Assembly (NCBI GenBank): GCA_030633365.1
Contig: DAOVSY010000024.1
Location: 1-15,250, forward strand
Length of the DNA stretch: 15,250 nt
Origin: Spirochaetaceae bacterium
GTDB lineage: Bacteria > Spirochaetota > Spirochaetia > B11-G9
Direction: 5' to 3'
Positions 7,306 to 14,111 of this stretch are shown piece by piece; within the stretch, counting starts at the first letter, position 1; every line of letters begins with the position of its first letter. The notes under the pieces were generated by a model that saw nothing but the letters and a program-made list of their open reading frames with translations, did not search any database and had not been told where the DNA came from. The translations under genes and the position numbers were made by a program.

Positions 7306-7321
7306 AGTTAGCGGGTTCTCT

Positions 7322-7327
7322 ATTATA
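7322..7327 (-). promoter_or_regulatory. Putative -10 box of the cyclase gene
   Basis: A perfect TATAAT reads on the minus strand at 7327-7322, just downstream of the palindrome. No good -35 box is present at 16-18 bases; the palindrome occupies that place, which would fit control by a bound regulator. Confidence 0.4.
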
Positions 7328-7334
7328 ATAATAC

Positions 7335-7352
7335 TGCTATTTACAAATAGCA
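7335..7352. promoter_or_regulatory. 18-bp palindrome, candidate operator between cyclase and dprA
   Basis: TGCTATTT and AAATAGCA (7335-7342 and 7345-7352) are perfect inverted halves around AC. The site overlaps the -35 box proposed for dprA (TTTACA, 7340-7345) and lies just upstream of the cyclase -10 box. A dimeric DNA-binding protein acting on both genes is the natural reading; the protein is unknown. Confidence 0.5.
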
Positions 7353-7367
7353 AGGACAACTTATATT
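7340..7367 (+). promoter_or_regulatory. Putative promoter of dprA-yifB-yraN
   Basis: TTTACA (7340-7345) and TATATT (7362-7367) are 16 bases apart. Transcription would begin near 7374 with a leader of about 84 bases. A second -35-like TTGACT at 7398-7403 lacks a convincing -10 box. Confidence 0.45.
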
Positions 7368-7457
7368 TTTAAGTACACTTTGAATTCGATTTTTCAATTG
7401 ACTTTCTGAAGCACCAGAGCAAATTCCCCCATACTGAATAGTAAAAGGGGAAAAACT

Positions 7458-8336
7458 ATGAACTATATAGACATAAACAGCAGTGAATATCCTTATCTAT
7501 TAAGACAGATAAAAGATCCTCCACCTAAATTATATTTTAAAAAAGAATGGAATACAGATATTTTTAATGAAAGCCTAAGTGTTGTAGGTTCAAGAAAAAT
7601 GACAAGATATGGTGAAATTATTACAGATAAAATTATTTCTGCAGTTGCAGCAGCTGGAATAACTGTTGTATCGGGCTTCATGTATGGAATTGATGCCCAG
7701 GCTCATAATGCTGCAGTAGAAGCCGGAGGGCGTACAATTGCAGTTATGCCTTGCGGAATTGATATAATACATCCTGAACATCAGAAGGAATTACATAGAA
7801 AAATAATACAAAATAATGGGCTTATAATTTCTGAATATCCTGGAGAGACACCTCCTGCTCTTTGGACCTACCCCAGACGGAACAGAATTATAGCAGGGCT
7901 ATCTCCTATACTGCTGGTTGTAGAAGCAGGAGTAAAAAGCGGTGCGCTAATTACAGCAAAAATTGCCAAAAAATATAATAAAAAAATATTTGCAGTACCA
8001 GGGCCTCTAACAAGTTCTGTATCTATTGGAACTGTAAAGTTAATTAAGAATGGAGCCCAAATAGTAACAGATATTCAGGATATTCTCATCGAATACGGAA
8101 AAACAAAGAACAATGAACTCTTTTCTAAAAAAGAGTTTTATGGATTAAACAGAACACAGACAAAAATATTAAAACTCCTTGCTGATGAACCATTGAGTAT
8201 TGATGAAATATCCAGATCTGTAGAAAAAAAGATATCTGAAATTGGAGCTGATATTACAGTCCTTTCTCTAAAAAACTATCTTTCATTTAACGAAGGTAAA
8301 TATTATATGATAAATGGAGGCAGTAATGTTATTTAA
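7458..8336 (+). CDS. dprA: DNA-processing protein DprA
   Basis: This 292-residue cytosolic DprA/Smf protein binds incoming single-stranded DNA and loads RecA during natural transformation in species where it has been studied. The Rossmann-like core is complete: VVGSRK (42-47), SGFMYGIDAQAH (72-83), PCGIDIIHPEH (98-108), PRRNRIIAGLS (139-149), VVEAGVKSGALITA (154-167) and AVPGPL (179-184). Residues 228-286 look like the C-terminal winged-helix (DML1-like) domain. It is shorter than many DprA proteins because the N-terminal SAM/HhH region is reduced to about 40 residues. Start: ATG seven bases after AAGGGG. It is first in an overlapping operon with yifB and yraN, a common bacterial arrangement. 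Whether the host is naturally competent is not shown. Confidence 0.93.
   Translation: MNYIDINSSEYPYLLRQIKDPPPKLYFKKEWNTDIFNESLSVVGSRKMTRYGEIITDKIISAVAAAGITVVSGFMYGIDAQAHNAAVEAGGRTIAVMPCGIDIIHPEHQKELHRKIIQNNGLIISEYPGETPPALWTYPRRNRIIAGLSPILLVVEAGVKSGALITAKIAKKYNKKIFAVPGPLTSSVSIGTVKLIKNGAQIVTDIQDILIEYGKTKNNELFSKKEFYGLNRTQTKILKLLADEPLSIDEISRSVEKKISEIGADITVLSLKNYLSFNEGKYYMINGGSNVI
8316..8320 (+). promoter_or_regulatory. Ribosome-binding site deciding the yifB start
   Basis: GGAGG lies five bases before the ATG at 8326 and overlaps the alternative upstream ATG at 8314. It therefore supports 8326. Confidence 0.6.
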
Positions 8337-9855
8337 AGTTACTTCCGTTTCTTTTTCAGGATTAACCACTATTAGAATAGATGTTGAAGTTAATATTGCA
8401 GACAAGGGACTTCCTACTTTTGAAATTGTAGGACTCCCAAATAAAGCTGTTGCCGAAAGCAGAGAACGGGTCAGAACTGCACTTATAAACTCAAATTTAA
8501 AATTTCCACTTCGAAGAATTACAGTTAATCTGGCTCCTGGAGATGTTCCAAAATACGGTGCTTTTTATGATCTTCCAATTGCTGTAGGAATACTTTCTGA
8601 GATAAATGGCTTTACTATTCCGATAAACGCTATCTTTTTTGGAGAACTTTCCCTGGACGGATCCCTTCGCCATACAAAAGGAGCACTCCTTGCTGCTCTT
8701 TTTGCTAAAGAAAACAATATGGACTCAATTTTTGTGCCGGAACAATCGGCAAATGAAGCTTCTGTAGTTAAAGGAATTGATGTCTATCCTGTAAAAAATC
8801 TCAATCAATTAATTAAATATTTGGACTCAGAAATTGATATTGAACCAAGTAATTATAAAATCCCTGAATCTGCAACTAAACAAATAATAGATTTTGATAT
8901 GGCGGAAGTTATGGGACAGGAGCAGGCAAAAAGAGCACTGGAAATTGCTGCTGCAGGTGGTCACAATATATTAATGATAGGATCTCCAGGATCAGGTAAG
9001 ACAATGCTGGCAAGAGCACTTCCAGGTATTATGCCCTTGTTGAATGATGAGGAGTCACTGGAAGTTACAAAGATTTATTCCAGTGCAGGGAATATACCCC
9101 CTGGAGGATCATTGATAACTACAAGACCCTTCAGATCTCCTCATCATATTATTTCCCAGGCTGGACTTGTAGGAGGGGGAACTCACCCTCAACCTGGAGA
9201 GATCAGCCTGGCCCACAGGGGAGTATTATTCCTGGATGAGTTCAATGAATTTCCACGATCCGTAATTGAAGCTTTAAGACAGCCTATTGAAGATGGCAAA
9301 TTAACTATATCAAGAAGCCTCGAAAGAGTTACTTACCCATCCAGGTTTATGCTTGTGGCAGCAGCAAACCCCTGTCCCTGTGGATATTTAAATGATGATA
9401 CAAAAGAGTGTACATGTACAAAAAGAGAAATTATCCGTTATCGTAAAAAACTTTCCGGACCAATTCTGGACAGAATAGATCTCCATGTGGATATTCCTGT
9501 AGTCGATATAAAAAAGTTAGCCAGAGGGTTTAATAATTCTAATCTAAATGAAACTTCAAATAAAATTAGAGAAAGAATAGCAAAAGCCAGATCTATACAG
9601 CAATATCGTTTTACCAATGAAAATATCCACACTAATGCAGAAATGAAAAATAAGCTAATTAGGAAGTATGTTCCTTTAGATAAGAGCTCACAAACAATGC
9701 TTATGGATGCAGCTCAAATTTTCCAGCTGTCTGCCAGGTCTTACCTTAAAATAATTAAACTTGCCCGGACAATTGCAGATCTTGAAAAACTAGAGACTGT
9801 TCAGGAAAAGCATATTGCAGAAGCACTGCAGTACAGGCCGGGAGTAATAGAATGA
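8326..9855 (+). CDS. yifB: Mg-chelatase-like AAA+ ATPase YifB/ComM
   Basis: This 509-residue protein belongs to the YifB/ComM family. ComM is known in other bacteria as a hexameric helicase promoting branch migration during integration of transforming DNA. Domains in order: an N-terminal ChlI-like/Lon-S5-type domain (about 1-165, with FEIVGLPNKAVAESRERV), the AAA+ Mg-chelatase domain with Walker A GSPGSGKT (219-226) and Walker B GVLFLDEF (299-306), four cysteines in NPCPCGY and CTC (C350, C352, C362, C364) that may bind zinc, and a C-terminal helical Mg-chelatase domain. Length matches the family (about 500). The start at 8326 overlaps the end of dprA by 11 bases, and the end overlaps yraN by four, so the three genes form one translational unit. 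Confidence 0.94.
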   Translation: MLFKVTSVSFSGLTTIRIDVEVNIADKGLPTFEIVGLPNKAVAESRERVRTALINSNLKFPLRRITVNLAPGDVPKYGAFYDLPIAVGILSEINGFTIPINAIFFGELSLDGSLRHTKGALLAALFAKENNMDSIFVPEQSANEASVVKGIDVYPVKNLNQLIKYLDSEIDIEPSNYKIPESATKQIIDFDMAEVMGQEQAKRALEIAAAGGHNILMIGSPGSGKTMLARALPGIMPLLNDEESLEVTKIYSSAGNIPPGGSLITTRPFRSPHHIISQAGLVGGGTHPQPGEISLAHRGVLFLDEFNEFPRSVIEALRQPIEDGKLTISRSLERVTYPSRFMLVAAANPCPCGYLNDDTKECTCTKREIIRYRKKLSGPILDRIDLHVDIPVVDIKKLARGFNNSNLNETSNKIRERIAKARSIQQYRFTNENIHTNAEMKNKLIRKYVPLDKSSQTMLMDAAQIFQLSARSYLKIIKLARTIADLEKLETVQEKHIAEALQYRPGVIE

Positions 9856-10235
9856 ATAAGGAGATCTATGGATACAACTCCAGGAGTAAAGTTGAACTAG
9901 GGGAAAAAGGAGAAGAACTTGCAGCAGTTTACCTACAGGAAAAAGGATATCTAATTTTAAAACGAAATTATATGATTGGCCATTCTGATATTGATATTTT
10001 AGCCAAAAATAATGAATTTCTTGTATTTATTGAAGTTAGAACAAAGTCTAATGGAACCAGGGGAATGCCAGAAGATACACTTACCAAAAAGAAACTAAGT
10101 CGTATGAAAAATACAGCAGAAATGTACATAGCATTTAATCATTATGAAGGACTTGCCAGATTGGATGCTGTTTGCATTATTTTGGATAACTCTGACACTG
10201 TTAATCATCTTGAGCATTATGAGGGCGTAGGGTAA
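9852..10235 (+). CDS. yraN: UPF0102 (YraN) nuclease-fold protein
   Basis: This 127-residue protein belongs to UPF0102/YraN, a family with a restriction-endonuclease-like (Holliday-junction-resolvase-like) fold and poorly known function. Seen: LGEKGEELAAVYLQEKGY (16-33) with E21, KRNY, then SDIDILAKNNEFLVFIEVRTK, in which D46/D48 and E61-V-R63 take the place of the usual GEID and EVK catalytic pattern, and ARLDAV near the end. The E-to-D and K-to-R changes are conservative, so metal binding is plausible. The ATG overlaps the yifB stop by four bases (ATGA). Its place after dprA and yifB suggests a role in handling incoming or recombining DNA, but this is inference from context. Confidence 0.88.
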   Translation: MNKEIYGYNSRSKVELGEKGEELAAVYLQEKGYLILKRNYMIGHSDIDILAKNNEFLVFIEVRTKSNGTRGMPEDTLTKKKLSRMKNTAEMYIAFNHYEGLARLDAVCIILDNSDTVNHLEHYEGVG

Positions 10236-10236
10236 T

Positions 10237-10274
10237 TTCGCATTACGCGAACCAGTGCTTGGTTTTTCGTTCGC
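10237..10274 (+). terminator. Terminator-like region with alternative hairpins after yraN
   Basis: Just after the yraN stop, AACCA (10250-10254) pairs with TGGTT (10260-10264), and TTTTT spans 10263-10267. This is a short terminator-like hairpin. GCGAA at 10247-10251 can also pair either with TTCGC at 10237-10241 or with TTCGC at 10270-10274, so three exclusive folds are possible. The stem is short, so termination may be partial. Confidence 0.4.
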
Positions 10275-10298
10275 AATATGCTAACTTAACTATAGAAT
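10271..10298 (+). promoter_or_regulatory. Possible higBA promoter
   Basis: TTCGCA (10271-10276) and TAGAAT (10293-10298) are 16 bases apart. The -35 box is weak. Transcription would begin only a few bases before higB. Confidence 0.25.
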
Positions 10299-10309
10299 AG
10301 GAAAAAAAC

Positions 10310-10600
10310 ATGAATATTATTAAATCAAAGACTGTTCTAGCTTATGGAAAACAATTTCCTGATGCCAAAGAGTCACACAATGTTTGGCTGTTTTTGATGG
10401 AGATGCATAGCTTTCAGCATCTTCCGGATATTCGTAAGGTTTTTCCAAGTGCGAATCCTGTAGGATTAAAAAAAGAATTGATATGTTTTAATATTCATGG
10501 GAATAAATACAGATTGATTATACGGATTACTTTTCCTAAAACGGTTTTTGTAAAAGAGTTTTTAACACATAAGGAATATTGTAAAAAATATCCCTACTAA
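10310..10600 (+). CDS. higB: HigB-type mRNA interferase toxin
   Basis: This 96-residue protein matches the HigB toxin family (RelE/ParE-like fold), ribosome-dependent endonucleases that cut mRNA and stop growth. It resembles E. coli HigB (YgjN) along its length: W26, the RKVFPSAN block (42-49), ICFNIHGNKYRLIIRI (58-73) and the C-terminal LTHKEY (85-90). The aspartate that often follows THxEY is cysteine here (C91). Start: ATG at 10310 after AGGA. The antitoxin gene follows 37 bases later; toxin-first order is typical for higBA. The pair sits between a conserved DNA-processing operon and two minus-strand genes, consistent with insertion of a small accessory module, though no transposase or flanking repeats are seen. 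Confidence 0.88.
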   Translation: MNIIKSKTVLAYGKQFPDAKESHNVWLFLMEMHSFQHLPDIRKVFPSANPVGLKKELICFNIHGNKYRLIIRITFPKTVFVKEFLTHKEYCKKYPY

Positions 10601-10626
10601 TTTTTGTAAAATGACAATAAGTTATC

Positions 10627-10632
10627 AGGAGG
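10627..10632 (+). promoter_or_regulatory. Ribosome-binding site deciding the higA start
   Basis: AGGAGG lies five bases before the ATG at 10638. The longer frame from 10611 would place this sequence inside the gene and has no Shine-Dalgarno sequence of its own. Confidence 0.65.
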
Positions 10633-10637
10633 TTATT

Positions 10638-11027
10638 ATGGCTGATATTCAAAATGAAAATGAAGTTGCTGGTTTTCTACATAATCTGGAAATCTACAAT
10701 GATACAGATCTGGAAAAAATGGCCGACTATGCCGAATCTTTGGCTGATCGACTAGATAATGGGGACAAGAAAATAGAACCTCTTTTTGATTATGTAACAG
10801 AGAAAATTGTTAAATATGAAAAGAAAACTTCTGTTTCTCCAGAAGTCTCCGGTTCCCAGGTTCTCAGATTTTTGATGGAACAGCACAACCATAAGCTAAA
10901 AGACCTGGCAGGTATTGCTCCAAAATCTGTTTGGAGTGAAATTTTAAATGGGAAAAGACAATTAAATAAAAACCATATTACTAAGCTGGCTAAAAAATAT
11001 AATGTTTCTCCGGCTGCATTTTTTTAA
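10638..11027 (+). CDS. higA: HigA-type antitoxin with C-terminal HTH
   Basis: This 129-residue antitoxin should bind and neutralise HigB and repress the higBA promoter. Residues 1-65 are acidic and mostly helical. Residues 74-129 form an XRE-type helix-turn-helix: LRFLMEQHNHKLKDLA, then SVWSEILNGKRQLNKNHITKLAKKYNVSPAAFF. The SxxLNGKR turn and the ISPALF-like ending match the COG5499 type of HigA (E. coli YgjM). The start at 10638 rests on AGGAGG. The gene ends 85 bases before the convergent YchJ-like gene. In the higB promoter region I did not find a convincing palindrome for it to bind. Confidence 0.86.
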   Translation: MADIQNENEVAGFLHNLEIYNDTDLEKMADYAESLADRLDNGDKKIEPLFDYVTEKIVKYEKKTSVSPEVSGSQVLRFLMEQHNHKLKDLAGIAPKSVWSEILNGKRQLNKNHITKLAKKYNVSPAAFF

Positions 11028-11112
11028 GGACATTTTTAATACTATCTGGATTTATATCACAATCTATTAAACAGTATTATTTGCAACTTATTTTATAAAA
11101 AATGGACTCACA

Positions 11113-11595
11113 TTAACCGCAGCATTTTTTATATTTTTTACCGCTTCCGCAGGGGCATGGATCATTTCTACCAACTTTTTTCCCTTCTCTTACCACAGTA
11201 ATAGGAATTATCTCCCCATGATCAAAATACCATTTCCCATCTATTTTTTTAAAAGTACTTAACTCGTGGTGTTCATTGCTAATCTCATTCTGGCTATATG
11301 AGGCTTTAAACTCAACAGTCCCCTCTGTATCATTTTGACTGCCTTTTGTTGTTTTAAGAATTTCCAATCCAAGCCATTCAGATTCACTTGCCCATTGCCT
11401 GGTTCCTTCCACATCCAATCCATCCCTCTTATCAGGGTTATGGGTAGATTCGATAAAATCAATATCAACCATAACATAGGCAGAGTAACGGGCACGCATT
11501 AGATCTTCGGCTGTAAGTGGATTTATATTTCCCTTTATATAGGGAGCACAGCATTTATCAAATTCGACGGATTTTCCGCAGTAACAATTATTCAT
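11113..11595 (-). CDS. YchJ-family SEC-C motif protein
   Basis: This 160-residue protein matches the UPF0225/YchJ family throughout. It has a cysteine motif at each end: [13 protein letters not shown] at the start (C4, C6, C15, C16) and [18 protein letters not shown] at the end (C147, C149, C158, C159). The latter is a full SEC-C zinc motif like that at the end of SecA. Between them, [16 protein letters not shown] and WYFDHGEI are family hallmarks of a small NTF2-like domain. The biochemical role is not settled to my knowledge. The ATG at 11595 is three bases after the cupin stop, and GAGG about 11 bases upstream lies within the cupin gene, so both genes form an operon. Confidence 0.85.
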   Translation of the reverse strand: MNNCYCGKSVEFDKCCAPYIKGNINPLTAEDLMRARYSAYVMVDIDFIESTHNPDKRDGLDVEGTRQWASESEWLGLEILKTTKGSQNDTEGTVEFKASYSQNEISNEHHELSTFKKIDGKWYFDHGEIIPITVVREGKKVGRNDPCPCGSGKKYKKCCG

Positions 11596-11598
11596 AAT

Positions 11599-11958
11599 TT
11601 ATATAACCTCAATATCCTTTACAGTCCTTTCCGATTCCACTGCACCAGTATTAACAGTACCCATAGGCTCAAACATCAGTACTTGAACTTCATTCTCTGC
11701 CACAGGCATATGCTCAACACCTCTTGGAATAATGTACATTTCTCCTTCATCCAACTCTACATCCCCATCCCTTAATTTTATAGTCAAATGTCCCTTTATT
11801 ACCATAAATAATTCATCTTCATTTTCATGATCATGCCAGACAAACTCACCTTTTAATTTTGCCAGCTTTACATACTGGTTATTAAGTTCACCTACTATTT
11901 TGGGCTCCCATAATCCGTTAAACAGAGAAAATTTCTCAGCCAAATTAATTTTATCCAT
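11599..11958 (-). CDS. Small single-domain cupin protein
   Basis: This 119-residue protein is one cupin barrel. Motif 1 is FVWHDHENEDELFMVIKG with candidate metal ligands H42, H44 and E49. Motif 2 is GEMYIIPRGVEHMPVA with H83. All four usual ligands are present, so it probably binds a divalent metal. Its substrate cannot be told: the group includes sugar-binding and mannose-6-phosphate isomerase-like proteins as well as small dioxygenases. The start is supported by AGGA six bases before the ATG. It lies upstream of the YchJ-like gene by three bases and diverges from the peptide transporter genes. Confidence 0.85.
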   Translation of the reverse strand: MDKINLAEKFSLFNGLWEPKIVGELNNQYVKLAKLKGEFVWHDHENEDELFMVIKGHLTIKLRDGDVELDEGEMYIIPRGVEHMPVAENEVQVLMFEPMGTVNTGAVESERTVKDIEVI

Positions 11959-12033
11959 TTTTTATCCTTTTAAAATTTTCTATTCTTAAACCTTCAAGTA
12001 AGCTTATTTGTATAGATGACAATATATATTGGT

Positions 12034-12062
12034 TTGACATTATATTTTAAAAGACTTATAAA
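12034..12062 (+). promoter_or_regulatory. Near-consensus sigma-70 promoter of the opp genes
   Basis: A perfect TTGACA (12034-12039) and TATAAA (12057-12062) are 17 bases apart. Transcription would start near 12069, about 49 bases before oppD. It is one of the two best promoter matches in the window. Confidence 0.65.
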
Positions 12063-12117
12063 TGTACACTCACAAAAGAATTTAAATGCATTAAATCTCA
12101 ATTAATGGTGAATAAAA

Positions 12118-13104
12118 TTGCCCTCAAATTCAATTTTGCTTGATGTGAAAAATTTAACAGTCACTTTCCAATCTCAGGAAGGCATAGTAAAAGCTGTTGA
12201 TAATCTTGATTTTCAGTTACATGAAGGTGAAACTCTGGGTATTGTAGGAGAAAGCGGAAGTGGAAAAAGTGTTACTTCCCTGGCCATTATGGGTCTTATC
12301 CCAAACCCTCCCGGGAAGGTATCTGCAGGAGAAATTTATTATAAAAACAAAAACCTTCTTACAATAAAAGAAAGGGATATGCGTAATTTACGGGGAAATG
12401 AGATTGCAATGATCTTCCAGGAACCCATGACCTCCCTGAATCCAATCCTAACCTGCGGATTCCAAATTGGAGAATCCCTGAGGCTGCACAGAGGCCTTAA
12501 CAAAAGAGACGCAAAAAAAGAAGCTGTAAAGTTATTGGAAGATGTGGGAATACCTAACCCTGAAAAAAGCATTAATCGCTTTCCTCACGAACTATCAGGA
12601 GGAATGCGTCAAAGAGTTATGATTGCCATGGCTCTTGCCTGTGAACCTAAAATACTTATTGCTGATGAACCAACAACAGCACTTGATGTAACAATTCAGG
12701 CTCAGATACTTGATTTAATGGATAGACTAAGAAAAGACAAGCAAACATCAATTATTATGATAACCCACGACTTAGGTGTTGTTGCAGAGATATCAGATCG
12801 TGTAATGGTAATGTATTCAGGTCAAAGTGTAGAGATTGCACCAACAGAAAAACTATTTAGTAGTTCACTCCACCCTTATACAAAAGGATTAATTGCAACT
12901 ATACCGGAAATTACCAAAGAAAAAATACGTCTTAAGGAAATCCCAGGCTTAGCTCCAAACCCAACAGAGAAACTATCGGGTTGTCCATTTAATCCCCGAT
13001 GTACCTATGTAATGGATAAATGCAAAACTGATACTCCAAATATGGAAAAAATATCAGACAATCATTATGTACGTTGCTGGCTTTATGGAGAAAAAAATGT
13101 CTAA
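12118..13104 (+). CDS. oppD: Oligopeptide ABC transporter ATPase, OppD/DppD type
   Basis: This 328-residue cytosolic ATPase energises uptake of peptides or related solutes. Seen: Walker A GESGSGKS (44-51), Q-loop Q101, signature LSGGMRQR (159-166), Walker B ILIADEP (179-185), D-loop TALD, switch H217, and the OppD/F C-terminal extension with cysteines C289, C295, C302 and C320. That four-cysteine set is reported to hold an iron-sulfur cluster in a mycobacterial DppD, from memory. Start: TTG at 12118, with GGTG seven bases upstream; no ATG in frame lies near. It overlaps oppF by eight bases. Substrate (peptide, nickel, sugar) cannot be decided from the ATPase. Confidence 0.92.
   Translation: MPSNSILLDVKNLTVTFQSQEGIVKAVDNLDFQLHEGETLGIVGESGSGKSVTSLAIMGLIPNPPGKVSAGEIYYKNKNLLTIKERDMRNLRGNEIAMIFQEPMTSLNPILTCGFQIGESLRLHRGLNKRDAKKEAVKLLEDVGIPNPEKSINRFPHELSGGMRQRVMIAMALACEPKILIADEPTTALDVTIQAQILDLMDRLRKDKQTSIIMITHDLGVVAEISDRVMVMYSGQSVEIAPTEKLFSSSLHPYTKGLIATIPEITKEKIRLKEIPGLAPNPTEKLSGCPFNPRCTYVMDKCKTDTPNMEKISDNHYVRCWLYGEKNV
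13087..13090 (+). promoter_or_regulatory. Ribosome-binding site deciding the oppF start
   Basis: GGAG lies six bases before the ATG at 13097. This favours 13097 over the in-frame ATG at 13067, which would be buried deeper in oppD. Confidence 0.6.
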
Positions 13105-14065
13105 ACAAAGCCTGGTTCAAATAAACAATCTGGAGAAACATTTTAAAGTAAAGAGCAAGGGAATCAGGAAGAAAGTTCTTAAAGCAGTAGATAATGTATC
13201 TTTCGAAATATTTGAAGGAGAGACAGTTGGTCTGGTAGGAGAAAGCGGATGTGGTAAAAGCACACTGGGTCGTACAATATTAAACCTTCACAAACCAAGT
13301 GCAGGAAAGGTTATCTACAGAGATAAAAATATTTTTGATCTTTCAAATTATCAGATGAAGGCTTTGCGAAAAGAAATTCAAATTATTTTCCAGGATCCTT
13401 CTGCATCATTAAATCCCAGAAAAACAATCGAGTCTATTATTCTTGAACCAATGATTGTTCATAATATGTATAATCACGAGAAACGACTGCAAAAAATGTA
13501 CGAACTCATAGACGTTGTGGGTCTTCCTCATTTCCATCGAAAGCGTTATCCTCATGAGCTGTCTGGAGGGCAAAAACAACGGGTAGGCATTGCAAGAGCA
13601 CTGGCCCTGGAACCTAAATTTATTGTATGTGATGAAGCTGTCTCAGCTCTGGATGTTTCAGTTCAGGCTCAGGTTATTAATCTTCTTCAGGACTTACAGA
13701 AAAAATATAATTTGACCTATCTGTTTATTTCACATAATTTAAATGTTGTATATCAGGTTAGTGACAGGGTTATAGTAATGTATCTTGGAAAAATTGTAGA
13801 AATAGCAACTTACTCACAGCTATATGAAAACCCGAAACACCCATACACAATAGCACTTATGTCTGCAATCCCTCAGGTACATATACATAAGCAAGGTAAA
13901 AAAATAAAATTAGAGGGAGATGTTCCCAATCCTATGGATGCTCCTAAAGGGTGTAAATTCAATACCAGATGTCCGCAGGTTTTTAACAAATGTAAAGAAA
14001 TTGAACCAGATCTAATAGAGATTGAGTCAGGCCACACAGTAGCCTGTCATTTAGTCTCAAATTAA
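13097..14065 (+). CDS. oppF: Oligopeptide ABC transporter ATPase, OppF/DppF type
   Basis: This 322-residue protein is the second ATPase subunit, expected to pair with OppD on the inner face of the membrane. Seen: Walker A GESGCGKS (48-55), Q-loop FQDPSASLNPR (98-108), signature LSGGQKQR (155-162), Walker B FIVCDE (175-180), SALD D-loop, switch H213, and a C-terminal region with four cysteines (C286, C292, C299, C317) like that of OppD. The Walker B glutamate is followed by Ala181 instead of the common proline (DEA for DEP), probably harmless. The start at 13097 overlaps oppD by eight bases, indicating translational coupling. The next gene, the solute-binding protein, follows after 46 bases with its own promoter. 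Confidence 0.92.
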   Translation: MSKQSLVQINNLEKHFKVKSKGIRKKVLKAVDNVSFEIFEGETVGLVGESGCGKSTLGRTILNLHKPSAGKVIYRDKNIFDLSNYQMKALRKEIQIIFQDPSASLNPRKTIESIILEPMIVHNMYNHEKRLQKMYELIDVVGLPHFHRKRYPHELSGGQKQRVGIARALALEPKFIVCDEAVSALDVSVQAQVINLLQDLQKKYNLTYLFISHNLNVVYQVSDRVIVMYLGKIVEIATYSQLYENPKHPYTIALMSAIPQVHIHKQGKKIKLEGDVPNPMDAPKGCKFNTRCPQVFNKCKEIEPDLIEIESGHTVACHLVSN

Positions 14066-14090
14066 CATTGTTTATATTTAAATATATAAT
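14062..14090 (+). promoter_or_regulatory. Near-consensus promoter of the solute-binding protein
   Basis: TTAACA (14062-14067, overlapping the oppF stop codon) and a perfect TATAAT (14085-14090) are 17 bases apart. The transcript would start near 14097 with a leader of only about 15 bases carrying AGGAG at 14101-14105. This would allow the binding protein to be made in excess over the ATPases. Confidence 0.6.
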
Positions 14091-14111
14091 AAAATTTTTA
14101 AGGAGAAAAAA

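Noticed and set aside
7252..7320. c-di-GMP-I riboswitch in the cyclase leader
   Set aside because: Only a short GACGCAA stretch agrees; the conserved GGCAAACC part, the tetraloop/receptor and the long stems are not present.
7108..7359. Minus-strand frame of 83 codons across the cyclase start and its leader
   Set aside because: It overlaps the N-terminal cyclase coding region in another frame, shows no motif, and spans the predicted promoter and leader hairpins.
11037..11079. Terminator between higA and the YchJ-like gene
   Set aside because: TAATACT/AGTATTA form a 7-bp A/T-rich stem, but the loop is about 29 bases and no proper T-run follows; too weak to call.
12105..12140. ATG at 12105 as the start of oppD
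   Set aside because: It reads in a different frame and meets a stop after about 12 codons; the TTG at 12118 is in frame with the ATPase.
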